From positions 62,001 through 126,000 of the forward strand of contig JAFDXE010000007.1 in the NCBI GenBank assembly GCA_018268085.1: 64,000 bases of DNA, given 5' to 3'. Shown here piece after piece: positions 8,723 to 19,727 of this stretch (positions are counted from its first letter, which is position 1; each line of letters opens with the position of its first letter). Source of the DNA: Bacteroidota bacterium. Lineage in GTDB: Bacteria; Bacteroidota; Bacteroidia; Chitinophagales; Chitinophagaceae. Below the pieces are notes generated by a model. That model was not told the DNA's origin. It was given only the letters and a program-made list of their open reading frames with translations, and made no database searches. The translations under genes and the position numbers were made by a program.

Positions 8723-10723
8723 TTAATACGATAATAATTTTTGTACTGTTTCGCCTAACCGCGAGTACGCCATAAAATTCTTTTCCAGTTCAATACTAAA
8801 TGGTACGGGAGTATCTAAGCTGGCGCAGCGCATTACCGGCGCATCTAATGATGCAAAGCAATGTTCTGAAATCCATGCAGCAATTTCACCTCCTATACCG
8901 CCAATCAAACAATCTTCGTGGAGGATCATCACTTTACCGGTTCTGTTTACTGCATTTCTTATTGCATCATAATCCAGCGGTAATAAGGTCCGGAGGTCGA
9001 GAATATCGATAGAAATATGCGGATGTTTTTGTGCAAACTCCATCGCCCAATGTACTCCGGAGCCATAGGTAATTACAGAAATATCATCTCCTTCCTGTAC
9101 ATGCTTAGCTTTACCGATGGCAATTTCGTAGTAATAATCCGGAACCGGGCCGTTGATACTGCGGTACAGCGCCTTGTGTTCAAAGAACATCACAGGATTG
9201 GGATCGTTGATGGCGGCGATCATTAATCCTTTCGCATCTGCAGGAGAGGAGGGATAAACAATTTTCAACCCTGGCGTGTGTACAAACCAGGCTTCGTTGC
9301 TCTGGCTGTGAAAAGGACCGGCACCAACACCGCCACCTGTTGGCATACGTATCACCACATCTGCGTTTTGGCCCCACCGGTAGTGTATCTTTGCCAGGTT
9401 GTTTATGATCTGGTTAAAACCTACCGTTACAAAATCGGCGAACTGCATTTCCATCACCGCTTTGTATCCTTCAAGGCTTAACCCGAGCGCTGCCCCAACG
9501 ATAGCGCTTTCACAAAGTGGTGTATTTCGTATTCTTTCTTTGGAAAATCTGTCAACGAATCCTTCTGTTACTTTAAAGGCACCACCGTATTCTGCAATAT
9601 CCTGTCCCATCAGTACGAGGTTTGGATATTTTTCGAGTGACTGGCTGAGCGCATCGCTTATGGCATTGATAAATTTCTTTTCGGTTCCCTGCGGATCCGA
9701 ACCTGGCCTGCTGTTATCGATCAGCAACTCACGGTTAACTGTAGCCGGAGCATATACATCCTGCAACTCTTCATTTGTATCCGGAACAATTTTCTCTGCA
9801 TTAAATCCTTCCTGCAATTCAGATTCTATATAATTTTTTGTTTCCCCTTTCATCGTAAGCACATCATCTGCAGAAATGATTTTTTCATCAATCAGCCATT
9901 GCTCATAATTTTTTATCGGGTCTTTCTGTTCCCATTCTTCAAATAAATGTTTGGGAACATATTTCACGCCACTGGCCTCCTCATGTCCACGCATACGAAA
10001 CGTCATACATTCAACCAGGTAAGGCTTTTGATTTTTTATGCAGTAATCCCGTACGCCTTTGATTGTGTCGTAAACAGTAAGAATATTATTACCATCAATC
10101 TGCACTGCTTCTATTCCATAGCCAACGGCTTTATCTACCAAACTCCTGCAACGGTATTGCTCACTTGTTGGCGTACTCAATCCATAGCCATTATTTTCTA
10201 TAATAAAAATTACGGGGAGATCCCACACGGCTGCTGTATTCAATGCTTCATGAAAATCGCCTTCGCTTGTTCCGCCATCGCCGGTAAATGCAATGGAAAC
10301 CTTGTCTTCTTTTTTTAACTTATGTGCCAGTGCTACGCCGTCGGCAATGGCGAGTTGCGGCCCCAGGTGCGAGATCATGCCGCAGATATGATGTTCCCTG
10401 TTACCAAAATGGAAACTGCGTTCACGGCCTTTGCTATAACCATCTTTATTGCCCTGCCACTGTTTGAATAATTTGCTTAGCGGCATTTTACGTGAGGTGA
10501 AAACGCCGAGATTTCTATGAAGCGGCATTACCCATTCGTCTTCCTTCAATGCCATCGTGGCACCTACGGCAATGGCTTCCTGCCCGATTCCGCTAAACCA
10601 TTTTGAGATTTTTCCCTGCCTGAGCAGCACCAGCATTTTTTCTTCAATCATGCGTGGCAACAACAGGGATTTATATAAGTTGATTAATTGTTCGTTGCTA
10701 AATTCTTTCTTTAAAAATTCCAT
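8723..10723 (-). CDS. Fused E1 alpha/beta 2-oxo acid dehydrogenase (thiamine diphosphate-dependent)
   Basis: At 666 residues this joins both E1 subunits of a 2-oxo acid dehydrogenase complex (branched-chain or related substrate) in one chain. The alpha half (about 1-325) carries the thiamine diphosphate motif beginning GDGGTSEGDFHEALN (about 143) and ending IIENNGYGLST. The beta half (about 345-666) carries GQDIAEYGGAFKVTEGF, TPLCESAIVGAALG and MPTGGGVGAGPFHSQSNEAW. It would decarboxylate a 2-oxo acid and pass the acyl group to a lipoyl E2 that is not in the window. The ATG at 10723 (MEFLKKEF) is preferred over an in-frame GTG at 10738. Fused E1 chains of this type are common in Bacteroidota. 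The exact substrate cannot be told from sequence. Confidence 0.9.
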   Translation of the reverse strand: MEFLKKEFSNEQLINLYKSLLLPRMIEEKMLVLLRQGKISKWFSGIGQEAIAVGATMALKEDEWVMPLHRNLGVFTSRKMPLSKLFKQWQGNKDGYSKGRERSFHFGNREHHICGMISHLGPQLAIADGVALAHKLKKEDKVSIAFTGDGGTSEGDFHEALNTAAVWDLPVIFIIENNGYGLSTPTSEQYRCRSLVDKAVGYGIEAVQIDGNNILTVYDTIKGVRDYCIKNQKPYLVECMTFRMRGHEEASGVKYVPKHLFEEWEQKDPIKNYEQWLIDEKIISADDVLTMKGETKNYIESELQEGFNAEKIVPDTNEELQDVYAPATVNRELLIDNSRPGSDPQGTEKKFINAISDALSQSLEKYPNLVLMGQDIAEYGGAFKVTEGFVDRFSKERIRNTPLCESAIVGAALGLSLEGYKAVMEMQFADFVTVGFNQIINNLAKIHYRWGQNADVVIRMPTGGGVGAGPFHSQSNEAWFVHTPGLKIVYPSSPADAKGLMIAAINDPNPVMFFEHKALYRSINGPVPDYYYEIAIGKAKHVQEGDDISVITYGSGVHWAMEFAQKHPHISIDILDLRTLLPLDYDAIRNAVNRTGKVMILHEDCLIGGIGGEIAAWISEHCFASLDAPVMRCASLDTPVPFSIELEKNFMAYSRLGETVQKLLSY

Positions 10724-10792
10724 GCTGCGAATTTCCACTTATTCGTTCAAACTAACAAACAGAGTATAAAAGCAATTAAATGCCTGGTTCTT

Positions 10793-13700
10793 TTACCGGA
10801 CAAATATTTTATGAATGGATTTTCGACCGCCGGCACCGGTAATTACAAGCTGATAGTAACCTGCAGGAAGCTCTTTATTTAATCTTACCGGAACGGTTGT
10901 AATTGCAGTTGCTATGGAAATATCATCAGCAAACAATTGCTGGGCATTTTCGCCGAATAACTGAATACGGTATTTCCCGGTTGGTTGTGCAGTGAAATGT
11001 ATCCAGGCCGTTTTGTTTTCTACCGGGTTCGGATAAATGCTGATGGATTCTTTTTGAATAACGGCAGTTGGTTGAACCGTTTCATCAGGGGCTGGTTTTG
11101 CCGTTTCTGCATAATGTGAACTCGTTAGTACCGGGATGCCAATACGTTTTTTAAATACAACATAAAACCTGTCTGCCGCAAGGGATAACGGATCATTGTT
11201 GATGCTAAAATCTACAAAACTACTGTCGCTTAAACTTAATTGCGTAGTTGTATGCAAATATTTATCTATGAGGTAAGCATTAAGCATGTTTGCATTCATA
11301 TTCTTTGGTGCAAACCTTAACTGGTAAACATATTGCTGACGAAGATTGTTAAGCGAATAAAAAATAGTATCGTTTATCAGCACATTTTTACGTGCTTCCA
11401 CAGACAGTGTTTTGCCACTTCTTGCAACCGCAAAATTTTCTCCGCTATTGTTCAGCTTTATTGCATCGTCTTTGTCTATTGCATTAGCAAAAACGTTATC
11501 GAACACTACTGCATTTCCATCAGCTACAATTCCGGTTTGTGTAAACAATCCTGCACGGAAATACTGACGATTGCTAAACGGAACAAATTTATTTACAAGT
11601 CTATCACTACTTTCTTTTGCCTGTTCATTGAAACTAACTGTTCCTGCCGATCCGGATGAGCGTACAAAAAATGCCTGGCCACTTTGAATGAAGGGAGAAG
11701 AAACACCCGAAGGATAATATGTTGTTCCTCCCGCTGTTGGTTCATAATTATTGGCAGCAGCTAATGTTTGATAACCGCCATATCCGTATGAACCGTACAT
11801 CAGCGGATCCCAAACCACCACATCATTGTTCAGGTTTTGAAACAGGGTATTGTTCTTCATGTAATTGATATCGATGGCAGACGCATAAGGATTGCCAACA
11901 GCAGAAAATTTTCCTGCCGGTACTGTTGATGATGGCGGCGGATCATTGGGCTGATACAATGTTCCTTTAATACGCAATGTGGTTGTGTTGGCTGGAGATG
12001 ATGATAATGTTATGGTTCTGTCGCCACGAACAAATATCATATAACCACGTTTGTCTTCAATTAATCCGGCTGTTGACGTAACCGGCGACCAATCTCCATT
12101 TACCCCGATAGCCGGATCAAAAAATTTCATAGAGGGTTGGGCTGTTGTAATATCAAAGCCGCTACCCGTTCCTGTTATAATAGTGCCGTAACCTGCAGGT
12201 GTTGCCCCGCCTTCCTGCCACGACTGGAAAATAGTTGCGCCCTTTGCAGGAGTGGAGAGGAACTGCCAGCCTTTACCGTGCTGCCCAATGCCGGTTCCTG
12301 TATTGATATATCTTTCAACCGATGCTTTACCGGAAATGCTATTGTTGTTAATGATCTTACCAACATTGGCTGTTCCGTTAATATTTGAAACCAATACAAG
12401 ATTATCGTTAGTAGTTAAAACCTTATTGCTAACGGTGCCAAAGCCCAGTTCATTGTACACATTTACAGCTTCGCCCGCCACTGAGGAAATTTTCACATCA
12501 TTGCTGATTGTAAAGTTCTTAACTGCGTTACTCACAAAAACGTTTCCTGCAATTGTTTGTTCGGTTAAACAGTTACCGTTTATTTCAACAGAACCTTCTG
12601 CAATACCTGACTGCAGATTATTAATCGAAGCAGGTGCGGCAGTAATGAAAGAACCGCTCAGTTTCAGTAACCCTTTATTGGTAAGGGTGGCGCCGCTTTC
12701 GATTAATACACTGGCTACCTGGTAAGTTTCTCCTGTTTGAATAACAGGCTGGGTTGCAGGAGGATTTTTTATCACAACATTTTCATCATCATTGTTTGGC
12801 ACAATACCCGTACTCCAGTTTCCGCTATTATTCCAGTTGGCGTTTACGGCGCCGGTCCAGATCGTTTTTTTACTGAATTCATCCGCGCCGATATCTGTTA
12901 CAAATGGCGCAACAATACTTCTTGCTTCGGAATCATAATCTGTTGCAAGCAATATTCCTGCGTTGTTGCCTTTGGCATTTGTTGCACAATTACCAGTTTC
13001 GTTCAGGTGCAGGTAGTCTGCGTCTGCACCATTAATACTTTTGAAGCCAGGCAATGCACTGGTTGAAAGATCATCTCTTGTACTAACCCTTGCCTGGTAA
13101 GCAGCCAATGTAATATCACTGTTCGTGCCATCGAAATAGATTAGGTTTTGTGCAGAGGCTGTTCCTGCATAGAAAAGATTATTGTTGGAAGCAGCATTAT
13201 ATAATGCAAGATCGCTGGTACTGCGCCAGTAGGCAACCGTTTTACCTGAGGCACCATGGAAAGAAACATTCGACAAAATATTATTCCTTAACACAACGGT
13301 GGTGGCCACATCAGCATAAATATCCGCTGAGGAGAATTGTGCAGAACCGGTTGCTGCATTTAAGTGAATGGTATTGTAATACACATTCGATTGTCCCTGG
13401 ATTAGAAAAAGTTTAATGCCGGTAACCGCCTGGTCTGCTACTGTAGAATTGGGTGCACGAAGGTCGCCGATATAATTGTTAGTGTATGTATAGTTTCCTC
13501 TCAATGTTGGGTAGTTGATGATTCCATATACCCGACAACCTGTTGAGCTGGCCGATAAATCATAAATTTTATTGCTACTAACGGTAACGGTTGAACTGGA
13601 ATGGCCGTTATCGAGGTATATGCCCGTTACAACAGCAATCGGGCTTGTGGAAGAAAAACTGTGAATAAGGTTGTTGTTAATATTGGTTTGAGTTGTATTC

Positions 13701-16700
13701 ACTACGGTAGATATATACCCTGAAATACCATAAATAAATCCACCGGCTCCGGATGATACCACATTTGCTATGTTGTTATTGGCAACAGTAAATGTTCCGC
13801 TGCTGCCCCAGGCACTGATGCTCACGCCTTCAAAATCTCCCTGGCTGTTTATATTGGTGATGGTATTTCCCGAACAATTGGCCGTACCTGTCATGTCAGA
13901 CATATCAATTGCCGTACTGCCGCCGTCGCCATAAGACCAGTTGCTGAATGTATTGCCAGTTATTGTTAACTGAATAGGGTTTGCCGTGAAATACGTATAA
14001 ATACCAAACAGGTCTGATACCGAAGCAATGCTGGTACTGATGTTTGAAAAATTATTATTGCTGATATTCGCTACAGCACCCGCCACTGTATTCATGTTGC
14101 AATGAATCATCTGGTAAGCTGCATTTCCGGCACCTGTAAATGTTCCTGAAATGCTGTTGTTGTTTATCAGCAACTGGCCGGTTGATGCCAGTGTATATTG
14201 AGTGAAGATGAAGTACAATGTAGAGGCATTCGAAAATTTAATGGAAACATTATTGAAAGTATTTCCACTGATGCTGGTAACAGCATTGGCCGAAGAAGCA
14301 CCTGTAACTCTCAGGAAAGATCCGCCTGCACAATTCTTTGTTCCGAATAAATTTCCGTTTACACTATTGTTAGTAAGGTTGTAAGTGGTTGCAAATGTAT
14401 TGGTGATATTTAAGGTGTAGAAGAACTGATCAATATCCACCACCGAATTTATCCAGTTGGTAGCATTTGTTCCGAAAGAATTGTTGTTTGCATTAATAAC
14501 AGGTGTTGAGCCCAGCAATGATCCCGAGCTTTCGATGGCGCTGATCGCTGTTGAGGCACAGGATAAATTCCATCCCCTGAAAATGTTGTTATTAAAGTTT
14601 ATAGATGAAATGGCCCCAACACCTGCAGTGTACACAATGCCTTTGCAGTTTGCAGTGAGGCCCGTATTTACAGCCGACAATGTTCCGGCATTAGAAAGAA
14701 ACCCTCCCGACACAGCATATCCAACATTGATATTATCTGCAGTGGCATTTCCAAAAGAATTGTTGCTCACATTGTAATTGGCAACAGAACCTATACTCAC
14801 TCCAATAAAATTTACGGCAACAGCACTGCTGTTACCAGATACGATGATGCCACCCATAGTATTGTTTTGTATGGCAACATTTCCGGTAGCAGCACAGCGT
14901 ATCCCCACAAAAGTGCCGCCAGTTCCCGAACTGGTTACATAAATTGAATTAACCCCTGAAGCAGAACCGATACTATTCCCGGCATTTGCCCCTATATTCA
15001 CTGTTCCGCTTTCTACATAAATACCGCCTACGATGCCATAATTGGCCGCCGTGTTGCTCGAGGTATAAACCGCTATTCCGGAAATCGTGTTCCCATCAAC
15101 GTTAGTAGCTGTTCCTGCGGCAGCCGCAACGCCGATTCCCAGGAATCGAATGGTAACGGGCGTTCCTATTGCACTGTATGCTGTTGGGAAGCCGATAAGC
15201 GGAACGCTGTTGCCAATCATCGTCATTGTGCCTGTTCCGGAAGCGTTGGCAAATCCTATTGTATTATTTCTTATTGTATAACCATTCCCGGCATTTACAT
15301 AAATACCAAACTGGCTGCAGGTGCTGGTGTACAATCTTTCGGTAGTCTGATAAATCCGGTTGTTCGAGATCGTCCATGTACTACTGTTACTCAACACATA
15401 TATTCCAAACGAATTTCCGATAGCGTTATAAAAGTTATAGATATTATTATTTGAGATCGTGATGTTGTCGTTTTCTCTTCCGGCTATTCCGGCTGAGAAT
15501 ACCCCGACACTTGAATTACCACCGGATGCGTCAGCAATGTCATTGAATTCGATCGTATTATTGTCGTTACCCGTTCCTGCTGCAGATGCGCCAAATGTGA
15601 TGGTACCGCTGGCAGTGCTTATTCTCCTGCCTAATACGTTGCAATAGCTTACTATATTATTTTGTGCTTCATTTATGAAATTGATAGCGATTGCTGTTGA
15701 TGTATTTGTAATGGTAAGAGAGCGATTGGTTCCTGCGCCGGCATTGCGCCCGTCTATACGAATATATTTTGCACCGTCCAGGTTAATGGTTTGCGTGGTG
15801 GTTGTTCCGGTAATTACCGGTGTTGCTGTTGCAGACGGGCGAATGGTAAGGGTATTTATATTGCTTGCGTCTGCGTGGTTGTTGATGGTAATGGGAAAGG
15901 TTTCGGAAGGGTAGGTATTATCAATCAATTCAAACACTACCGGTCCGGTTAACGAACAGGCATTGTTATAGGCAGATACGGCCGCTGTTAATGTGGTAAA
16001 ATTACCGCCCACACCTACTGTATAGGTTCCATTAAGGGTATATTTGAGTGTATAACTGTTAGGCGTAACCGGAATAGTGATAACATTGTTCACACCGGTT
16101 GCCCCAACTGCAGATGGATTTGAACCTGTATTTGTAATGTACGTTATGTCTTGTGCAACGATATAGTAGTAAACCACATCACTGCCGCTTACCCCACCCA
16201 TATCCGTTTCTACAATGGTAAAACTCCAGGTGCTGTTGGTAGCAGATCCACCGGTATTGGTACCGGGACTAGAAAACCAGCTACCGGTATTTTTCTTATA
16301 ATAAATTCTCGGCACATTGGGGCCGGAAAGCGGAATGCCTGTTGCGTCTGTAATCGTAACACCGGTAATCGTCATGCCGGAATATGTACAAGCCGGGCTT
16401 GAGATTGCTGTATAGGTAATTACAGGTGGGTCGTGTTCTACATAAGTTGCTTCCACTTCGTCTGCACCAATATCGGGAGCTGTGCCCGCTCCGGTGTATC
16501 CTGCATTTCCCTGGCGGATATCGCCATCATAATCATCTGTATATCCTGCAATATTTACAGCGCCGCTTTCAACCTGAGTTGGAATAGTAGGATCAATATG
16601 CAAAAAGGTTGAGGATGATCCTACTATACTTAAGAATGGCGGCAGCTCTGTTAATGAATTTGATTCCCTGATGGCGCCCATTCTTGTTTTAAATGCTGTA

Positions 16701-19402
16701 AGGGTAATATCACTATTGCTGGCATCATAATAAATCAGCCTGGTGGAGGAAGGCGCTCCTGCATAGTAAATATTATTGTTGGAACTTGTACTGTAATTAT
16801 TGATACTTGTATTTGTAAAAGAACGTCTATTCACTGCCGTTACCCCGGCACCATTAGGTGTTGAGGTATTTACAAAGATATTGTTCCGCAATACCGCATT
16901 CCCTGTTGTTGCTGTTACGTCACCTAAAAGGAATAACGCTGCTGTACCAAAATCAGTTCCTGTAGAACTGGCATTGATATAAACGGTGTTGTAATATATA
17001 TTAAAGGTTGCATTTGTTGCTGTTGAAGCAATGCTGATACCCCTTATCGCTAAGCCATTACTGGTGATCCCTGCTGTTAAATTGCCAATATAATTGCCGG
17101 TGATATTGGTAATGGATGATGCGCCAACGGGGGTAATATCAATTCCATATACAAGACAGCCGGCATTGTTACCGCTTATATCATAAATTTTGTTTTTGGT
17201 AATATTGTTGGTACTGGTGGGATCTAAAACTGAAGGAGCACGTGCTTTAACTTTTATGGCTTCTGTTAGTGCAGCGCCTGCCGACATAAGCCCGGAAATA
17301 GTATTTCCTGTAATAGTTGAAGTTCCATAACTAGTGCCTGATCCTTCTGCAATGCCCAATACTGTATTACCAGAAGAATTTATATTGGCAATAGTATTAT
17401 TAGATATTGAGAAACCAAGGGTGTAGGCTTGAATTGTTTCATATTGAATTGTAGTGATAGCGCCTGATGCGGATATGTTCTGGATACTATTACCGGTAAT
17501 GGCAGTACCATTACCTCCACCCGCAACCTGCAATGCGATTACGCTGGAGGAACCACAGTTCCAGTTTTGGAAAATATTATTGCTGATTGTTTTTTGGGCT
17601 GCATAGATGGAGGGAGATGTATAATAATCGCGATTAGACCAGCCCGCCATTGTACTGCCTACTAAATTAATATTAGAAAAGTTGTTCCCGGTTTGAACCA
17701 TGAAACCTCCACCCATACCCGAATCAGTTGGTGCATTGTATAAATAAACAATCCCACCCGCGGCAGTTTTATTAAAACTACCTACTATAGAATTATTATT
17801 ACAGTTTTCTGTTACATTCACTCCAGAACCAGAAATTCCTGTCCTGGATATAAACCAAACAGAGCCTGTGGTATTAGCAGTAATATTTGTAAATGTATTA
17901 CCATTGATGTTATCGGTTAATCCGGCGGTACTCTTGTTGTGGGTAATCTGAATAAATACTATTGCACCGGACCCGGTAACGCTATGAACAAAACCCTGGA
18001 AATTATTATTGCTTACTGATATTGACGCTGTAGCGGCTGCTGTGCTGTTTATTCCAGCCATACCACCGCTGGAAGCCGCTGAAAAGCTAAAGGCATTCCC
18101 GGTACCATCACCAATACTGTTAGCGTTTATATTTACTGTTGTGGTAACTGCTCCTCCATTAAATATTGCAGTAAAACCACCCGGACCCGTTGAGGCGGAA
18201 CTATTATTTCTGAAAATATTACTATTAATATTTAAAACACCACAGGCAGATGTATTATTGATACCGGTAATGTTAACTGTAGATGAACTGTTATTGATGA
18301 TTGAATTACCGTTAATATTTACAGTAGCCGTGGTTAGTGCTGTAATCTGTTCACTAAAAATACAATCGAAATTTCCGCTTGCATTATTATTTGTAAGAGA
18401 TACCGTGTTATTTGAAATGGTAACAGAAAATGTTCCCGTAGGTGCTGCTGATGCATATCTGTTATGGATCCCTCTTACGGTGGTGGTGGTTCCGCTGATG
18501 GCGGCGCTCGTAACAGTATTGTAGGAAATATTAACGTCCTTCTGATGGTTCATAAAAACACCATGAAAAACACCCGAGTTTCCGAAATAAGCTCCAATGG
18601 CTGCTGTAGCTCCACCCCAGTTTGTGATAGAATTACCGGTAGCAGCAGAAGAACCTCCGATATCATTTCCCACATCCATATTGGCGGCATTACCGGCACC
18701 TATAAACGAGATTCCCATATTTACATTACTGATGGTATTGCCATACACTTTATTATTATTATTGGGGCCGGAAGTACTGTTTGTAACATCAACATTGGTG
18801 GTTACGGTAGTGGGGGCATGCCTTGTATTACTATAAATGGCGAAACTATTCTGGTAGCTCCTGTTCAATGAAATCGTGTTATTCTGAATCGTGTTGTTCT
18901 GCGCTCCGTCTGTAGTGGATTTATATAACAGTGCCACGGCCCATTCCGTCATATTATTGGAAGCCGCAGTAAATGTTGCATTAGATGCATTTTCCTGCAT
19001 TACAAAATTCTGGATGGTGATGTAATCGGCGCCAATCAGTTTGAAAATTCCATCGTATAAACGTCCGGAGGTTTGAGGTGTAAATGCAGTAATGGTATTA
19101 TTGCTTCCTGTAAAAGTAATGGGGCTCGCTGCAGTATTACTAATTGTTGTAAACTGGATAATGTAGCCGCCTGCAGGTGCTGTTTGCGGGTTGCCAGGAT
19201 TTAATGTGATCGTAACAGGTCCGCTGATTGCGGTTATAGCATTCAACGCTGTTATAGCAGCAGCGAGGCTGCCATACGTAGCGGCCAGGTTAGGAGTAGT
19301 ATTCGTGTTATTGGTAACAGATACAACCTGTGCTTCTGTACTAAATACAGAAAGCAACAGGCAAAAAATGCATATACACAAAAAGCTGAAACGCCTCATC
19401 AA
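10793..19402 (-). CDS. Giant exported parallel beta-helix protein with T9SS sorting domain
   Basis: A 2869-residue secreted or surface protein. A signal peptide (1-24, ending STEAQ) is followed by two long right-handed beta-helix blocks made of short degenerate rungs rich in NNT, GNT and ISNN. Block 1 runs about 30-980 and block 2 about 1125-2175. Each ends in the same DIGADE signature (GTAPDIGADEVEA and VTDIGADEFSKK). A beta-sandwich-like linker (about 985-1120) separates them. After block 2 comes WTGAVNANWNNSGNWSTGIV, typical of outer-membrane or exported repeat proteins, then a region of about 500 residues and a type A T9SS sorting domain (SISIYPNPVEN about 2785 to the end, closing KIFVR). 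No catalytic motif is recognised; an adhesin or polysaccharide-binding role is inference. The E1 gene follows after 69 bp. Confidence 0.85.
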   Translation of the reverse strand: MMRRFSFLCICIFCLLLSVFSTEAQVVSVTNNTNTTPNLAATYGSLAAAITALNAITAISGPVTITLNPGNPQTAPAGGYIIQFTTISNTAASPITFTGSNNTITAFTPQTSGRLYDGIFKLIGADYITIQNFVMQENASNATFTAASNNMTEWAVALLYKSTTDGAQNNTIQNNTISLNRSYQNSFAIYSNTRHAPTTVTTNVDVTNSTSGPNNNNKVYGNTISNVNMGISFIGAGNAANMDVGNDIGGSSAATGNSITNWGGATAAIGAYFGNSGVFHGVFMNHQKDVNISYNTVTSAAISGTTTTVRGIHNRYASAAPTGTFSVTISNNTVSLTNNNASGNFDCIFSEQITALTTATVNINGNSIINNSSSTVNITGINNTSACGVLNINSNIFRNNSSASTGPGGFTAIFNGGAVTTTVNINANSIGDGTGNAFSFSAASSGGMAGINSTAAATASISVSNNNFQGFVHSVTGSGAIVFIQITHNKSTAGLTDNINGNTFTNITANTTGSVWFISRTGISGSGVNVTENCNNNSIVGSFNKTAAGGIVYLYNAPTDSGMGGGFMVQTGNNFSNINLVGSTMAGWSNRDYYTSPSIYAAQKTISNNIFQNWNCGSSSVIALQVAGGGNGTAITGNSIQNISASGAITTIQYETIQAYTLGFSISNNTIANINSSGNTVLGIAEGSGTSYGTSTITGNTISGLMSAGAALTEAIKVKARAPSVLDPTSTNNITKNKIYDISGNNAGCLVYGIDITPVGASSITNITGNYIGNLTAGITSNGLAIRGISIASTATNATFNIYYNTVYINASSTGTDFGTAALFLLGDVTATTGNAVLRNNIFVNTSTPNGAGVTAVNRRSFTNTSINNYSTSSNNNIYYAGAPSSTRLIYYDASNSDITLTAFKTRMGAIRESNSLTELPPFLSIVGSSSTFLHIDPTIPTQVESGAVNIAGYTDDYDGDIRQGNAGYTGAGTAPDIGADEVEATYVEHDPPVITYTAISSPACTYSGMTITGVTITDATGIPLSGPNVPRIYYKKNTGSWFSSPGTNTGGSATNSTWSFTIVETDMGGVSGSDVVYYYIVAQDITYITNTGSNPSAVGATGVNNVITIPVTPNSYTLKYTLNGTYTVGVGGNFTTLTAAVSAYNNACSLTGPVVFELIDNTYPSETFPITINNHADASNINTLTIRPSATATPVITGTTTTQTINLDGAKYIRIDGRNAGAGTNRSLTITNTSTAIAINFINEAQNNIVSYCNVLGRRISTASGTITFGASAAGTGNDNNTIEFNDIADASGGNSSVGVFSAGIAGRENDNITISNNNIYNFYNAIGNSFGIYVLSNSSTWTISNNRIYQTTERLYTSTCSQFGIYVNAGNGYTIRNNTIGFANASGTGTMTMIGNSVPLIGFPTAYSAIGTPVTIRFLGIGVAAAAGTATNVDGNTISGIAVYTSSNTAANYGIVGGIYVESGTVNIGANAGNSIGSASGVNSIYVTSSGTGGTFVGIRCAATGNVAIQNNTMGGIIVSGNSSAVAVNFIGVSIGSVANYNVSNNSFGNATADNINVGYAVSGGFLSNAGTLSAVNTGLTANCKGIVYTAGVGAISSINFNNNIFRGWNLSCASTAISAIESSGSLLGSTPVINANNNSFGTNATNWINSVVDIDQFFYTLNITNTFATTYNLTNNSVNGNLFGTKNCAGGSFLRVTGASSANAVTSISGNTFNNVSIKFSNASTLYFIFTQYTLASTGQLLINNNSISGTFTGAGNAAYQMIHCNMNTVAGAVANISNNNFSNISTSIASVSDLFGIYTYFTANPIQLTITGNTFSNWSYGDGGSTAIDMSDMTGTANCSGNTITNINSQGDFEGVSISAWGSSGTFTVANNNIANVVSSGAGGFIYGISGYISTVVNTTQTNINNNLIHSFSSTSPIAVVTGIYLDNGHSSSTVTVSSNKIYDLSASSTGCRVYGIINYPTLRGNYTYTNNYIGDLRAPNSTVADQAVTGIKLFLIQGQSNVYYNTIHLNAATGSAQFSSADIYADVATTVVLRNNILSNVSFHGASGKTVAYWRSTSDLALYNAASNNNLFYAGTASAQNLIYFDGTNSDITLAAYQARVSTRDDLSTSALPGFKSINGADADYLHLNETGNCATNAKGNNAGILLATDYDSEARSIVAPFVTDIGADEFSKKTIWTGAVNANWNNSGNWSTGIVPNNDDENVVIKNPPATQPVIQTGETYQVASVLIESGATLTNKGLLKLSGSFITAAPASINNLQSGIAEGSVEINGNCLTEQTIAGNVFVSNAVKNFTISNDVKISSVAGEAVNVYNELGFGTVSNKVLTTNDNLVLVSNINGTANVGKIINNNSISGKASVERYINTGTGIGQHGKGWQFLSTPAKGATIFQSWQEGGATPAGYGTIITGTGSGFDITTAQPSMKFFDPAIGVNGDWSPVTSTAGLIEDKRGYMIFVRGDRTITLSSSPANTTTLRIKGTLYQPNDPPPSSTVPAGKFSAVGNPYASAIDINYMKNNTLFQNLNNDVVVWDPLMYGSYGYGGYQTLAAANNYEPTAGGTTYYPSGVSSPFIQSGQAFFVRSSGSAGTVSFNEQAKESSDRLVNKFVPFSNRQYFRAGLFTQTGIVADGNAVVFDNVFANAIDKDDAIKLNNSGENFAVARSGKTLSVEARKNVLINDTIFYSLNNLRQQYVYQLRFAPKNMNANMLNAYLIDKYLHTTTQLSLSDSSFVDFSINNDPLSLAADRFYVVFKKRIGIPVLTSSHYAETAKPAPDETVQPTAVIQKESISIYPNPVENKTAWIHFTAQPTGKYRIQLFGENAQQLFADDISIATAITTVPVRLNKELPAGYYQLVITGAGGRKSIHKIFVR

Positions 19403-19727
19403 TAAATTTTTAATTAGTCAATCGGGCTTTTCCGGAATTGGTGCGGATATAGGTTATTTATTGGGAATGAACGGGAATTGCAGATTGGACGGGAAGCAAT
19501 AACCTCTTTACAGCTTTCCTACAGTTTCATCGGAAATCAGAGAGTAAAAATATAGTTTTTTTTGATATCTCGGGTCCTTTTGTTCCCCGGTGCCGCATTT
19601 ATAAAAATTGGTATCGCCTGTTTAAAAGTTGCAATTGTTAATTAAACCTCAAAAGCAATTCATCCATCAATCCGGGTTGTGAAATAATTCGAATAACTGC
19701 ATCTGGTTGCTAAACAAACCAACTTGT
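19403..19727. other. 325-bp divergent intergenic region
   Basis: Separates the divergent giant beta-helix gene and the VWA gene, so it should hold both promoters. I find no exact TAnnTTTG box on either strand, no clear dyad and no small gene. It has an AT-rich tract near 19545-19565 (AAAAATATAG then a T8 run). Confidence 0.5.

Noticed and set aside
18009..18524. 171-residue plus-strand frame inside the giant beta-helix gene, and similar long antisense frames there
   Set aside because: Antisense shadows produced by the Asn/Thr/Ile-rich repetitive coding sequence (AAT/ATT codons rarely give stops); no start signals.
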